Positions 33,524 through 44,469 of a DNA stretch of 64,000 bases are shown here, piece after piece. Location: the NCBI RefSeq assembly GCF_017654505.1, contig NC_054535.1:46070348-46134347 (forward strand). Reading direction: 5' to 3'. How positions within the stretch are numbered: position 1 is the first letter of the stretch; each line of letters starts with the position of its first letter. The notes under the pieces are model-generated. The model did no database searches. It was not told the DNA's origin and saw nothing but the letters and a program-made list of their open reading frames with translations. Source of the DNA: Polyodon spathula. Lineage: Eukaryota; Chordata; Actinopteri; Acipenseriformes; Polyodontidae. The position numbers were made by a program, and so were the translations under genes.

Positions 33524-34129
33524 TGTGACAAAGTGCCCGCCCCTGTGTGTATTTTCTGTTATATGTAGCGTGTGGTGTGTTAAATGTTGATGTATAATGG
33601 TACACGGGATATAAACGGGTTTGTGTAACATGAGTGTTTAAAATGTATATTTGTATTTAGGCACGAGGATTGCACAGCACTTCACGTGCAAATAAAATGT
33701 AATATGTGAGCACGGGGAATTGCACTTTATTAATTCGCGTGCAGTTGTACTGAGACTCCAATTGAATGATTGATTAGCAGTCGAGTCTCGGTACAGCTGC
33801 ATAAAAGCAGCATGTTTTCACATACTTGGGGTTGTGTGTTCGGCGAGTGGAGAACGGGATTGGAGACAGAGGTAATACGAATAATAATAATAGTAGTCAT
33901 AGTAGTAGTAAAATATCTGCTCATCGTGTTTTGTTTAGTCCGTTTTGTTTGTCTATTTATTTTGGCGAATGTGCTGTGTCCTGTTTTCGTATTGTTACAA
34001 CTGTTTATTTTCTGTCTGTATATTAAATGCTGAGCGCAAGCAAGCGCTCAGCTCCACCAAACTCCACCTCTCTTTGTTTATTTTCCTGTTTCTGGTTGGA
34101 CGTCCCCCACTCCGGCCGTCTTTGTGACA
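33524..34129 (+). repeat. 5' LTR, 606 bp
   Basis: U3 has 18-nt arms (33741-33758 and 33783-33800, 16/18 complementary) ending at the TATA-like CATAAAAG (33800). U5 ends GGCCGTCTTTGTGACA. Confidence 0.9.
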
Positions 34130-34204
34130 CGTGGTGTCATCGTGGGATTACCAGCGCCACCTAGACGCCGACCAGAGCAGGAACAGCAATTTCTTGTTTA
34201 AAAA

Positions 34205-34810
34205 ATGTCAGAAGATGCCATCAGGCTGAGGGACTGGATCCGGGACAATGTAAGGCTGGATGCACAGTCCATGCCCATAGCCATCCGGGTACTGTGGCTG
34301 ATGGACAGGGAGCGATGGGAGGCGTACGAGAGGGAACACACCCCAAACTCCCTGGAGGAAGGTGTGGAGTTGGTCCTCTGCTACCTGGAGGCAGCTATAA
34401 ATAGAACAGCAGCCCAGGTAACAGAGTCTCGAGTGCCCAGGCAGGGGGACCGCGGGAATCCAAAGCCCGAGAGGGAGCTGTTCCCATCTCCACCAGCAGA
34501 GGATGAGTGCCTTCTGGGATCACTTCCCCTACCATCACCACCTAGAGAGGAGGAGCAGGTGCTTCCTCTGCCTCAATCACCTTCCCCTGCAAGTGAGGGA
34601 GAGCCACACCAGTCCCCTGCAAGTGGGAGAGCCGCACCAGTCCCCTGTAATAAGGGTAGACTACATGCCGCTCCCACCTCCGCTGCCAGGAGACTACACG
34701 CCGCTCCCACCTTCACCGGCAGGAGACTACACGCCTCCGCCACCTCCACCGACAGGAGAAGAGCAGCAGGGGCTGGCTCTGCCTCCGCCACCTCCACCAG
34801 CAGAGGGTGA
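34205..34810 (+). CDS. gag-like ORF of the LTR element
   Basis: A 201-codon frame starting about 75 nt after the 5' LTR. The N-terminus (MSEDAIRLRDWIRDNVRLDA, then IRVLWLMDRERWEAYERE) is charged and predicted helical, like the matrix/capsid start of Gypsy-type Gag proteins. It becomes Pro/Ser/Glu-rich after about residue 75. No CCHC zinc knuckle is present. The long in-frame repeat protein continues in another frame (34503-35168), so a frameshift separates the head from the repeat domain. Gag identity is inferred from position; sequence similarity to a known Gag is not established. Confidence 0.5.
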   Translation: MSEDAIRLRDWIRDNVRLDAQSMPIAIRVLWLMDRERWEAYEREHTPNSLEEGVELVLCYLEAAINRTAAQVTESRVPRQGDRGNPKPERELFPSPPAEDECLLGSLPLPSPPREEEQVLPLPQSPSPASEGEPHQSPASGRAAPVPCNKGRLHAAPTSAARRLHAAPTFTGRRLHASATSTDRRRAAGAGSASATSTSRG

Positions 34811-35153
34811 ATGCCTGCTGGGTCCCTGTCCACCAGCAGAAGGTGAATGCCTGCTGGGACCCTGTCCACCAGCAGAGGATCAATGCCTGCTGGGACCCTG
34901 TCCACCAGCAGAGGATGAATGCCTGCTGGGTCCCTGTCCACCAGCAGAGGATGAATGCCTGCTGGGACCCTGTCCACCAGCAGAGGATGAATGCCTGCTG
35001 GGTCCCTGTCCACCAGCAGAGGGTGAATGCCTGCTGGGTCCCTGTCCACCAGCAGAGGGTGAATGCCTGCTGGGTCCCTGTCCACCAGCAGAGGGTGAAT
35101 GCCTGCTAGCTCCCTGTCCACCAGCAGAGGGTGAATGCCTGCTGGTATCACTT
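34794..35153 (+). repeat. 36-bp minisatellite, 10 copies
   Basis: The unit runs CCACCAGCAGAGGATGAATG then CCTGCTGGGTCCCTGT. Read in frame it gives PPAEDECLLGPC repeats with E/G and D/Q variants. A preceding block has PPLPGDYTP-type imperfect units. The frame stops at 35166-35168. Confidence 0.95.
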
Positions 35154-35971
35154 CCCCCACCAGCATGAGGAGAGGAGCTGAAGCTGCCTCTGCCTCCATC
35201 ACCATCAGGTGGAGAGGAGCAGGAGCTGCCTCTCCCTTCACCAGAAGGACCAAAACTAGATGCTGGCGGTCCTCAGCAACCCTTGCATAGGCTGCTGAGG
35301 GAAGCACGGGGAAGAACCGTCCGGCCGCAGTGGCCAAGAAGAGGGCCAACACCCGCACCCTAGCTTGTCCTGACTCCCTGACTCGCTTCGCCCAAGGATG
35401 CCTGCCTCGCTTCGCCCAAGGATGCCTACCACGCTTCGCCTGGGGCTGCCTGTCACTCCACATCGCCTGGGGCTGCCTGTGTCTCTGCATCGCCTGGGGC
35501 TGCCTGTTGCTCTGCATCGCCTGGGGTTGCCAACCGCTCCGCATCACCTGGGGTTGCTGGAACTGCTTCGCCAGGTGTTGCAGTCAGCTCTGCTTGGCCG
35601 CAGGGGTCAGTGTGGCTGGAGCCCCACCAGAGGGAGCTGCCGGCTATGAAAAAGGGGGGAGAGGTCAGGAGACCACCTTCCCCCACAGCAATTTCGCTGC
35701 AGGAGTTCTGGGGGCTGGAGTCCCCCCAGAGGGAGCTGCCGGCTATAAAGGGGGGAGAGGTCAGGAGACCACCTTCCCCCGCAGCAGTTTCGCTGCCTGA
35801 GATCTTGGGGGAGGTCTGGAGACCACCAACCCCAGCAGCTTTTCCGCTGCTGGACTTGCCCCGGCTGAAGGAGTCAGTCTGGGAGCTGTCAGCACGTCTG
35901 CTGACAGCCGCACCATTGGCAGCATTTCCACTACCAGTGGTACAGCGGGAAGAGAGATTCGCCCCACTGTC
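35154..35971. other. GC-rich interior of the LTR element
   Basis: A second tandem pattern of about 30 nt (CATCGCCTGGGGCTGCCTGT) lies at about 35380-35560, then two imperfect copies of a block with GAGGGAGCTGCCGGCTAT (about 35630-35770). No protein domain recognised. Confidence 0.6.
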
Positions 35972-36511
35972 ATTAGTACATCGGATATAAATGGGTCAAT
36001 GTAACACAAGTGTTTCAAATGTATATTTGTATTTAGGCACGAGGATTGCACAGCACTTCACGTGCAAGTAAAATGTAATATGTGAGCACGGGGAATTGCA
36101 CTTTATTAATTCACGTGCAGTTGTACTGAGACTCCAATTAAATGATTGATTAGCAGTCGAGTCTCGGTACAGCTCCATAAAAGCAGCATGTTTTCACATA
36201 CTCGGGGTTGTGTGTTCGGCGAGTGGAGAACGTGATTGGAGACAGAGGTAATACGAATAATAATAATAGTAGTCATAGTAGTAGTAAAATATCTGCTCAC
36301 CGTGTTTTGTTTAGTATGTTTTGTTTGCCTATTTATTTTGGCGAATGTGCCGTGTCCTGTTTTTGTATTGTTACAACCGTTTATTTTCTGTCTGTTTATT
36401 TATTAAATGCTGAGCGCAAGTAAGCGCTCAGCTCCATCAAAGTCCACTGATCTCTTTGTTTATTTTCCTGTTTCTGGTCGGACGTCCCCCACTCCGGATA
36501 TCTTTGTGACA
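35972..36511 (+). repeat. 3' LTR, 5'-truncated
   Basis: Matches the 5' LTR from its position of about 77 to the end; the first 75 or so bases are missing. It retains the U3 inverted repeat and TATA-like CATAAAAG. Ends TATCTTTGTGACA. Confidence 0.88.
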
Positions 36512-37199
36512 AATAGTTATCAACTATCCTCCTGCAAAACAGATTATGCTGCAGATTATTGAAAACCGGATCAATCGCCGCTTCGTGCTTTCTATAAAAT
36601 GGCCGACTTCCAGTTGCCGCCTAAGATCGAGCCTGCCCATCTATGGGAAAGCATACCACCCACCTTACACATCGCCCTCTCTGGTCAGGAGGGAGATTTG
36701 CAGTTCAGATTCATTCTCTCTGTCAGTTATACAGAATTAAACTGCATGACTGCTGTAGTAAGCACTATCTTCCTTTTCAAGCATTATATTTAAGACAAGT
36801 CAACAAGTGACATGTCTTGTATGTTTTGTCCCCTATTAAGAATAAAAACCCAGGAAGGCTGCTAACAAAATTGTATTTTTAGTCAAAGGTAAATCAATGT
36901 CCCACTAACAAGTATTCCCAAAAGTCCAAAATCCCAGTCACTTCCCAAAGTAAATTTGGATTGGAACTGCTTCCTGTAGGTCTAACCATATCATTAGGTT
37001 TACATCACTAAAACATTGAATGACAACCAAGAAGTGATTGGGACATTTGAACCCTTGCTGGAAAGTAATTTTGATTGATATCATACCCAAGTATAAAAAA
37101 CAAAATCTATAATCTGCACCACAAACATAAAAAAAATCCACTGAAATTATCTGTGAATTAGGCCTTCAAGCCATGATAATGGAAGGATCGACACATGTC
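36512..37199. other. unassigned
   Basis: A 65-codon frame at 36599 (MADFQLPPKIEPAHLWESIP) is GC-richer than its surroundings but has no recognised homology or splice sites. Otherwise AT-rich. Confidence 0.4.
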
Positions 37200-37740
37200 T
37201 CAAGATAACATCATTGTCACCTGAACAGTAAACAAGAAAGTTAACTGCTTTGGAGTATTTAAGATTGATTTCCATTACATGAGAGTAGAGGTTGAACTTC
37301 ATGCTGACTTGAACTCGGCTCTCGCCAAGATAAGCACCAACTAAGACGTACCTTTGCATTAAACTAATGTGATCCATCTGTATCTCCATCCATTTGCGTT
37401 GTTTTCCATCTGATGATGTAGATATCCTTCTGTCTGGTGTTGATTGCTGAAGTATAATGCTGGCTCCAGGGATCAGCTCATTTTGCCTCCCCAGCACATC
37501 AGCACACACAACGGCTGCGATGCTGGCTCTGGGGATCAACCCAGTGTGGTCTCCCCAGCGCATCAGCATGACAACCGTCTGAATTGAGCTAAGTAGGGTA
37601 CATCTCTGGGTTCTTCAAGTGGGCACATTCCATCCTCGATGTTTCGTTGACTAACCCACGACACCTCAAGAGGGCTCAACAGTGATTCTGGCGTCCCAGC
37701 ATCACCCCCTCCATCCCGCACTCAGCTCAGCCCAGCTTAC
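37200..37740 (-). mobile_element. non-LTR retrotransposon 3' region, second copy
   Basis: Closely matches 18690-19140: on the minus strand GGCGAGAGCCGAGTTCAAGT, TGGAGCCAGCATTATACTTC, and PESLLSPLEVSWVSRNIEDG when translated. The minus strand is open over 37147-37569, but this is probably a 3' UTR frame. Upstream nuclease-like coding sequence is absent. Confidence 0.65.
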
Positions 37741-38651
37741 TAAGTAAGTATTAAGTATATATAAGTTAAGTATATTAAGTATATATAAGTTTTTGTTTTC
37801 GCCTAAGTGCAATGCACACAGGAAGGCGAAGGAATAAAAAGAAAAAAAGATATGTAGTTTGCGTTGCTTGCATTATGCAGTAGTGTCCCGATTTTTCACT
37901 CTTGCTATCTGGTCACCCTAACTCCCTAGCCTATTGCATATTTCGTTTTTCATATACTTGGCATTCCAACTCTCAGAAGAAGGATTGACAGGCCATTGTG
38001 TTAGCCCTCAGAGAAGACACTTTGAAGGTGAAGTCACTTTTTTTAGAAGATTTCCGTTTGATCATTACAATTTGAATGACAACAAGGCTATTACAAATAG
38101 TTGACAAATTACATGTAGGATTCAAGGCTAAAGCTTTAGAATGTTGTCAAATGCGTTTTAAAGCACAAATTGAATTGGACTAGTTTGCTGATGTGGTAGC
38201 AGACAAATGGCTCAGTATTGTCGGTTGGTTGAGCTTAATTAGTTTCAATGTTCAAAGTGTGGCATGGCAGACATTTAAAAATGCTTAAGAGTAAAGCAGC
38301 ATGTTTTCTTTTTTTTTTTAGAATGGGGCTGTAGTTTGACAGAGTGACCAGTGGCTGGAACATCAGTGGTTAGATGTAAGTTCTGCAAATGGGTGAAAAG
38401 CTGGTTGGTAACAGAACCTACACAGAATTCTAAATTGAGATACACATTGTATTATTGAAGCAAAGGAACAACTATTTGAAAATTGACCTGATGAAACAAA
38501 TTTACAAGCGGTCAAATAAAAAAAGAATAGCTAAAGGAAACAGGAATGCTTCTAAACAAGACGTTAATCTTAAATCTTAATCAGTCTTAAACTTTCTTTT
38601 CATAGTCTTATATTTCTATTCCTGGAATGCTCTTAAAAATGATAACAAGGA
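37741..38651. other. unassigned
   Basis: Begins with a TAAGTATATATAAG-type degenerate tandem repeat (37740-37795); the remainder is AT-rich. Confidence 0.45.
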
Positions 38652-38900
38652 AAGAAGACCAGCGTTGAATTGGCAACAGAACTGGCAGAAGGTTCAAAGG
38701 TCACTCTTGAAATCAGGACTTAAAGGGTATGTTGTAGTAAGAATACCTCTCTTAAATATGGCTAGGCTAAAATATGCACACGAACACAGAAATTAGACTA
38801 TGGAACAAAGGTCAAAGTCAAAGTTGCTTTGGACTGTTGATAGATGGACAATGACGCCTGTGCCTTCTGCCAGTTCTGTTGTCAATTCAAAGCTTGTCTT
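38652..38900. repeat. long imperfect inverted repeat (hairpin)
   Basis: CAACAGAACTGGCAGAAGG at 38674-38692 is perfectly complementary to CCTTCTGCCAGTTCTGTTG at 38863-38881. The arms extend outward with a few mismatches to about 41 nt. The loop is about 170 nt. Confidence 0.8.
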
Positions 38901-39154
38901 CATTCTATTCCTTAAGTATATTATCTTCACACCTTGAAAATCAAAAGATGCAAGCTATTTCACACAATGATTTTCCTTCTTAATGCAAGTCAAGGTTGTT
39001 ATAACAGTGAAACAGAAAACACTAGTGGAGGCTTTGAGTAAATTGATGATGCTCATTATGCATCAGAGTAGAAAAATGCAACATGTCTAAGACTTTGGTA
39101 CAGCAGTGTATGTATGTATATTAAAAAATTACTTATTACAGGAAAATTTCATAT

Positions 39155-39441
39155 ATATGTTATGGTAAAGGTTTGACTCAAGTGTTTGGTAACTCAAGTT
39201 TTACTGGTAACTGTCAATATTTACCAAGTAAGGTGGTAAATGTTCGGATTTATGAAGAAATACACTGCTTTTCTGTAAAGGCTTACTGGTAAAGGCACTT
39301 GTATCGTAAGTTTTAAAATCTTTAAAGTAAGATTTATCAGTAAGTGTCTTTTTCGGACATTTACTGTTTTACTTGGTAAATGTCGACATTTACCAGTCAA
39401 TCTTGAGTTTTGCCAATATTCAAACCTTTATTGTAACATAT
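39155..39441. mobile_element. MITE-like element rich in TTACC motifs
   Basis: Termini are inverted: ATATGTTATGGTAAAGGTTT (left) and the complement of ATATGTTACAATAAAGGTTT (right). The similarity goes on inward through ACTCAAG, ACTGGTAA and TTTACCAAGTAA over about 75 nt. The interior repeats GGTAAATG, TTTACCAGT and related words many times. Superfamily unknown; no clear TSD. Confidence 0.65.
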
Positions 39442-41769
39442 GCATGTATTAAGTCCATATCCACATTTTTTTAAGTTGTTGTATATCAAGATGCTTTTTA
39501 TCTCTTTGATAGAAGGGGACATCATTACTTTGTACACCGCTGTATATTCTGTGTGATCCAGCCCAGTGAGTTTTAATATTGCAGACCGACCTTCAGCTAT
39601 TAAACAATCGGTTATTATCTTTTCCCTGTACAATGCTTTGTGATCATTCTATGAATTCAAGTCTGATATTGAAAATGTAATTGGGGATTGTTGGATATTC
39701 ATAAATATGTAAAAATTAATAGATTATAATCTATTTCACAACTGTGATTATTTAATTTAAAAGAAAGTCTTTGGAATATTAATTGTGGGACCACTGACAT
39801 CGACCCCACTTAGCATTTTTGCTGTTTAGCAAACTCCAGGACTATGAATGTCCACATAATGAGATCGTTTTTAACCACATTTAGTAAATAACCTACTTAC
39901 TTCAGCAGTAAAGAAAATTAATCTGTGCCATTAGAGACTGCATACACATAAATCATACTAATTAAAACTAATTTGTTTATGCACAATAGGGTAAACTGGA
40001 AAGCAAGATAGCAAGTCATCTTTATCTCTTTTGGGATTCCATTAAATGGTCCAAGCAAATATACATTTCTGATTTGGAACTGTATTTGATGATATATCTT
40101 CTTCTTTATTAGTGCTACAGCATAAGGAAAATACCTTTTCATAAAGATGTATTGTGCATGCTATTAAAATGCAGTAATGATAGTAATATCTTGTGGAAAA
40201 ATGTACTACCACACAAACACAACCTTGTCCTTCCATTTCAAGTGGGATTAAAAATACAAGCAGCATGCCGGTTTTGCTTAAGGCCATTCTTTGATGCGGC
40301 AGATAAATGACATAGTTCATTATTGCATCAAATAGAACAAAATCCTGGTTTTACTTGTCAGTTCTCAAGGAATCTTTTTTAATTTTTTTTTTTTATCAGA
40401 TCACCAATGCCAACACCTGTTAACTCAAAATGAATGTACATTCACTTTGGAAAAATAGTAAGAGAGAACAGTAAGTGGTTGAGCATAACATGCAATATAT
40501 TACAGCTACCCTTGAACTTGCAACCCTAGCCTTCAATAAATCTTCAAATTAAGAATTCATTCAATTAAGCGAACATATTGTACTTTATATGTTTTGGTCC
40601 ACAAGAGGGCTGAATTGCAAAAGTATGCAGTTGTCACCAGAAGTAGCAGGTGGCCCAAGCTTCCAATTGCTAATTAAACTGTTCACCATATGGGGCGGAT
40701 GGTCTGTAGAATAAGTCCAATAAATCTGTAGGTTAATAATGCATTCAGCAGATAAACTTGCCCTGTAACCACTGTGGCGGATCCATTTATCTTCCTTTAC
40801 ACTGTGTATTGATCCTTTCAAGAATGCACCAAAGAAGAAACTTGCATTACAAAATGTTCCTCATTTAACGTTAAGTGTAATTTATGCCCCAGACTCGGTC
40901 TGGAGGAGGAAATGAATTTCCTGACAGAAATAACGGCTGCACTTATAATATAAAATATTCTTAGCGGGTCACCTTGTGCTGCCGTAAGAGTTCTTATTGC
41001 AGGTAATTGGCTGCCTAATGAATTGCATGAGCAGACTTGCTCTACGGAGGGCACAAGTATGACTGATAGAGCTCTGCTCAGACTCAAGGCCACATTTTCA
41101 TTGGGCTCTGTTTGTCTTTTCTTTCTGTCACTTCCCTTATGTTTGTGTGATTCTTCTTTATTATGGTCCATGGCCGCCGTAGTCATCTGTTTGCCATACC
41201 ACGCCCTACACCACAGAAACTGACACACTGCTGTTCCCTTATTAGGGTTAAAGAGTGTGGGGGGTCACGACAACAAACGGTATTAAACATTTCTAACATA
41301 ATGCCTTGGCCTTTAACAAAAAAAGTTGAAATGGTGGGTAATCAATGATAGATATAGTAATGTTTTTGGTCTGTAATATTCTGCATGATACATGTATTCA
41401 TGAATTCTTGGCAAACCATTGCCTGAGTCAAGCTTCCTGGTTAATAATTGTTAGTGATAACATGATATCGGTGCATGAAGGTATGCAACGTATAACGAAA
41501 AAATATTTAGCTCCTTCTGCTCTCTAGATATATTTATGTGTCTGCGCTACGGGATCTTTTAATCAAACATTATTAAACATTACAGCTGTGTTCCTTACAA
41601 TTATGTTTATATTGTTGAGGGAAAATTCTACTTTTTCAATATATGCATGGTACGTTGTAAATAATCTATCCTTACAACAACCATAGATCTCATGGTTTGT
41701 TCTCAACTTCCATGCAAGTAAATAAGATTACATTTGTAATCGACAATTATATTTTAATATTTTCTCCCT
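39442..41769. other. repeat-poor stretch
   Basis: No transposon signatures. The part about 40830-41350 is less AT-rich and contains GGTAATTGGCTGCCTAATGA with further TAAT and CCATGGCCGCC words, possibly conserved non-coding DNA. The frame 40818-41228 on the minus strand has no recognised domain. Confidence 0.4.
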
Positions 41770-41774
41770 AATTT

Positions 41775-42180
41775 GAAATGCCCAATTATTTTTATTTCAA
41801 CCCAGCCCACCGCTGTCACCCCCATGCTGACTCGAGAGAGATGAAGACAAATATATTTGTCCTCCAAAAATATGCACCTTCAGCTGTCTGCTTCTTTTCA
41901 CTTTGCAGGCCCACCATGCAGCCACCTCAGAGCTACAGCATTGGCGGACCACGCTGCTCTGGCAACTTACAGGCAGGCCCACCGGCACCAGACCAGTCCA
42001 CAGGAGTCGCTGGTGCGCGGCAAGCTGAGGACACCCAGGCCGATCTAATCCCTCCCCCACCCGGGCGGCGCTCGGCCAATTGTGCGCCGCCGCCTGGGAA
42101 CTCCTGTCCACAAACGGCAATGGAATAGCCTGGACTCGAACCGGCGACATCCAGGCTATAGGGCGCATCCTGCACTCCAC
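41775..42180 (-). mobile_element. tRNA-headed SINE
   Basis: On the minus strand the head holds a perfect RNA polymerase III B box GGTTCGAGTCC (42142-42132) preceded by an A-box-like GGAGTGCAGG. The body is GC-rich with GGCGGCGCACAATTGGCCGA. The tail has CCCAATTATT-type words near 41786. A related copy lies at 53700-54212. Confidence 0.75.
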
Positions 42181-42404
42181 ACAGAGCCCCCATACCTATT
42201 TCTGACACCCTAACAACTGCATTTATGAACATATACCTTTCTAATAATGTTTTTATATTTTAGAAAGAAATAGAGTAAACTGTGAAATTACTGTTCCACA
42301 TTAAAGTGTTAAAAAGGGTTAACATTTTATAAGGAAGATTACATCTTTATATTTTAACAAAGAAATGTCTTGTAGTCAGTAGCATATTTTTTTAAATAGC
42401 TCTG
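42181..42404. other. unassigned
   Basis: Short AT-rich spacer. Confidence 0.5.
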
Positions 42405-42969
42405 TGTGGCAGTGTGCCCTGCCCCTGTGCATATTTTTGTGTTATATATTCTATGTATGGTGTTAATATTGGTGTATTGTAGTTGGTACACAAGTTACGA
42501 GCACGAGTGTTTAAAATGTATATTTGTATTTAGGTGAGCACAGGGAATTGCACTAAATAAATTCACATGCAGTGGTACCGAGACTCCAATTGAATGATTG
42601 ATTAGCAATCGAGTCTCGGTACAGCTGCATAAAAGCAGTACGTTGTCACTCTCTCTGGGTTGTGTATTTGGGAAGTGGAGAATGGGTAAGAGAGAGGAGA
42701 GGTAATATGAAATAAAGCCAATTGCTATGACTGCTGGAGGGCTAGCACTCTACTTGTGTGTTTAGTGTTCATCCACTGTTTGTTTAGTGTTGTCAGTTTT
42801 GTTTACCTTTTTATTTTGGCCACAAGTGCCGTGTTGTTTTGGTGTTGTGTTTTCTGTTCAAACCTTTTATTTCTGTTTAAATAAATGCACAGTAGTTCAT
42901 TCATCATATCATCAGTTGTCTCTGTATACTTCCTTGTTCTGACGTCACCACTCTACTGTCCTTGTGACA
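42405..42969 (+). mobile_element. solo LTR, 565 bp, TSD CTCTG
   Basis: Starts TGTGGCAGTGTGCC and ends GTCCTTGTGACA, with a perfect CTCTG duplication (42400-42404 and 42970-42974). The U3 inverted repeat (42569-42586 and 42611-42628, 16/18) ends at CATAAAAG. A poly(A) signal AATAAA lies near 42880. Same family as 13647 and 33524. Confidence 0.95.
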
Positions 42970-43823
42970 CTCTGTTACAGTTGAATTTATCCTGTAGGGA
43001 ATTGTGGCAAAGTGGTTTGCAGAGCACAGGTGTAGAGATGATTCAGTGCTTAAATAGATGACAGACAACAAAGTTCACGGTCTAAACAATTATTTATTTG
43101 TTTTTATAATCCATGTCGTTTGGCTATCGTAAATAATAATCAGCAATGTGTACTGCACAGTTTAACCTCAGGGGTTCAGGGCCGAAATAACAAACACAGT
43201 ATAACTACACACAAAGACACACACACGATCACAAGTCCAGAGTGAGCGCTAACGTGCAAGTGGTGAAACACAGTTTATTAGTGAACAGTAGCGCAGTGCT
43301 GTCCGGGTTGGTGCTGGCCTTTAGTGACAGCTCCCGGTATGTGTTAGCTGTCCAACAAGAACAAACATTTACAATTAGAACGACAAAACAAGCAAACACG
43401 AAACCCTCATGGTTTCAGAAACAATATTCAGAAGGTACGTTACTTTGCCTATTGATTAAGCATCTGACTTGCTCAAGCCACAATATAATGGGCATGATTT
43501 TCAAAAGGGGTTTCATTTTCGGTGGAAACGGCAAAATCTGTTGATTTTTCCACCTATTAATCTGTTAAAAAATATTTCGTTTCACCCGCCGGTGGATCGC
43601 ATTTCATGTATAATTTTACAATAATAAGTAATGAGCATTTAAGCAGTGTAATCTGCCAAAACAAATGGTTCCGGTTCAAATGTGTTAGCAATGATATATA
43701 AGCATAATCGAAAACTGTCCGAAAACAGCAAATGCAAACAATAGCTGTCAAGGCAAAAAAGGGCAATTTCATGCTTTTAGCTGGTTGTTACAGTGCCTAT
43801 AACTTTGAGTCGACACTAGATTG
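42970..43823. other. unassigned; possible further LTR start
   Basis: TGTGGCAAAGTGGTTTGCAG at about 43004 resembles LTR starts of this window, but no matching end was found. An ACACACAA-rich stretch lies at 43195-43225. Confidence 0.35.
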
Positions 43824-43831
43824 CGCTAGAG

Positions 43832-44169
43832 CAGGGCTTCTCAAACTCAATCCTGGGGACCCCCTGTGTCTGCTCGTTTTCATTTCAACAAGCTCTGGAT
43901 TATTAACTAGACCCTTCACTGAACGGATAATTTGCTTAATTAGACCTTTTTACTTGTTTTCAGCTCTTTAACAGTTGCATATTTCAAGTTAGCTATAATA
44001 TTTTATAAGTAACTTGAACTGCAACTTTTTAAGAGCTGAAAACAAGTAAAAATGTCTAATTAAGCAAATTATTAATTAAATTAAGGGTATAGTTAAGTAA
44101 CTGAGTGCTCGGTTGGAATAAAAACCAGCAGACACAGGGGGTCCCCACAACTGAGTTTGAGAACCCCTG
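43832..44169. mobile_element. palindromic hAT MITE, 338 bp, perfect TSD
   Basis: Ends CAGGGCTTCTCAAACTCA and its near-complement ending GAGAACCCCTG. The perfect 8-bp TSD CGCTAGAG is at 43824-43831 and 44170-44177. The whole element is a foldback: TTTTTACTTGTTTTCAGCTC in the left half is complementary to GAGCTGAAAACAAGTAAAAA in the right. No coding capacity. Confidence 0.95.
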
Positions 44170-44177
44170 CGCTAGAG

Positions 44178-44469
44178 CATGATAATAACACTGAGATGTG
44201 TGTTTAGTTGTACAGAAGTCCACAATCTTAGAGCTTGATCTCTATGCCGTTACATATAAGAGTAAGCAAGCTTTTTTTACAGTTTTCATACTGTAAGTAC
44301 AATTTTGAGATCTTGTTATTCATGTTACAGTGCAGTAGTATTGAGTTTTGTTCGAAGTGATTATCGCGTTGAATAGAGCCAGATATGAACTGTCTATTGT
44401 GTAAGAGCAAAACCAGCAGGACAAGATATGAGTAGGCCACATGTGACAACCAGCAATAGTGCTGGGTAG
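44178..44469. other. unassigned
   Basis: AT-rich spacer between a hAT MITE and a truncated Tc1. Confidence 0.5.

Larger units (their letters stand above)
33524..36511 (+). mobile_element. LTR retrotransposon, 3.0 kb, lacking pol
   Basis: Two LTRs of the TGTGACAAAG...CTTTGTGACA type flank about 1.84 kb. The 5-bp flanks are AATAC (33519-33523) and AATAG (36512-36516), a 4/5 match compatible with an aged TSD. Two bases after the 5' LTR, TGGTGTCATCGTGGGATT begins with TGG, as a tRNA primer-binding site should. The interior encodes only a gag-like ORF and a minisatellite. No protease, reverse transcriptase, RNase H or integrase motif is visible, so it is non-autonomous. Confidence 0.85.

Noticed and set aside
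34794..35153. Regular repeats as a CRISPR array
   Set aside because: Units are contiguous with no unique spacers; it is a minisatellite in a eukaryotic retroelement.
34573..35547. 324-codon minus-strand frame
   Set aside because: Antisense shadow of the 36-bp minisatellite; unit length divisible by three keeps it open.
37147..37569. 140-codon minus-strand frame
   Set aside because: It lies in the repeated 3' region of a non-LTR retrotransposon, downstream of the stop seen in the other copy.
42132..42142. B box as a tRNA gene
   Set aside because: No cloverleaf can be built around it; head and tail fit a tRNA-derived SINE.
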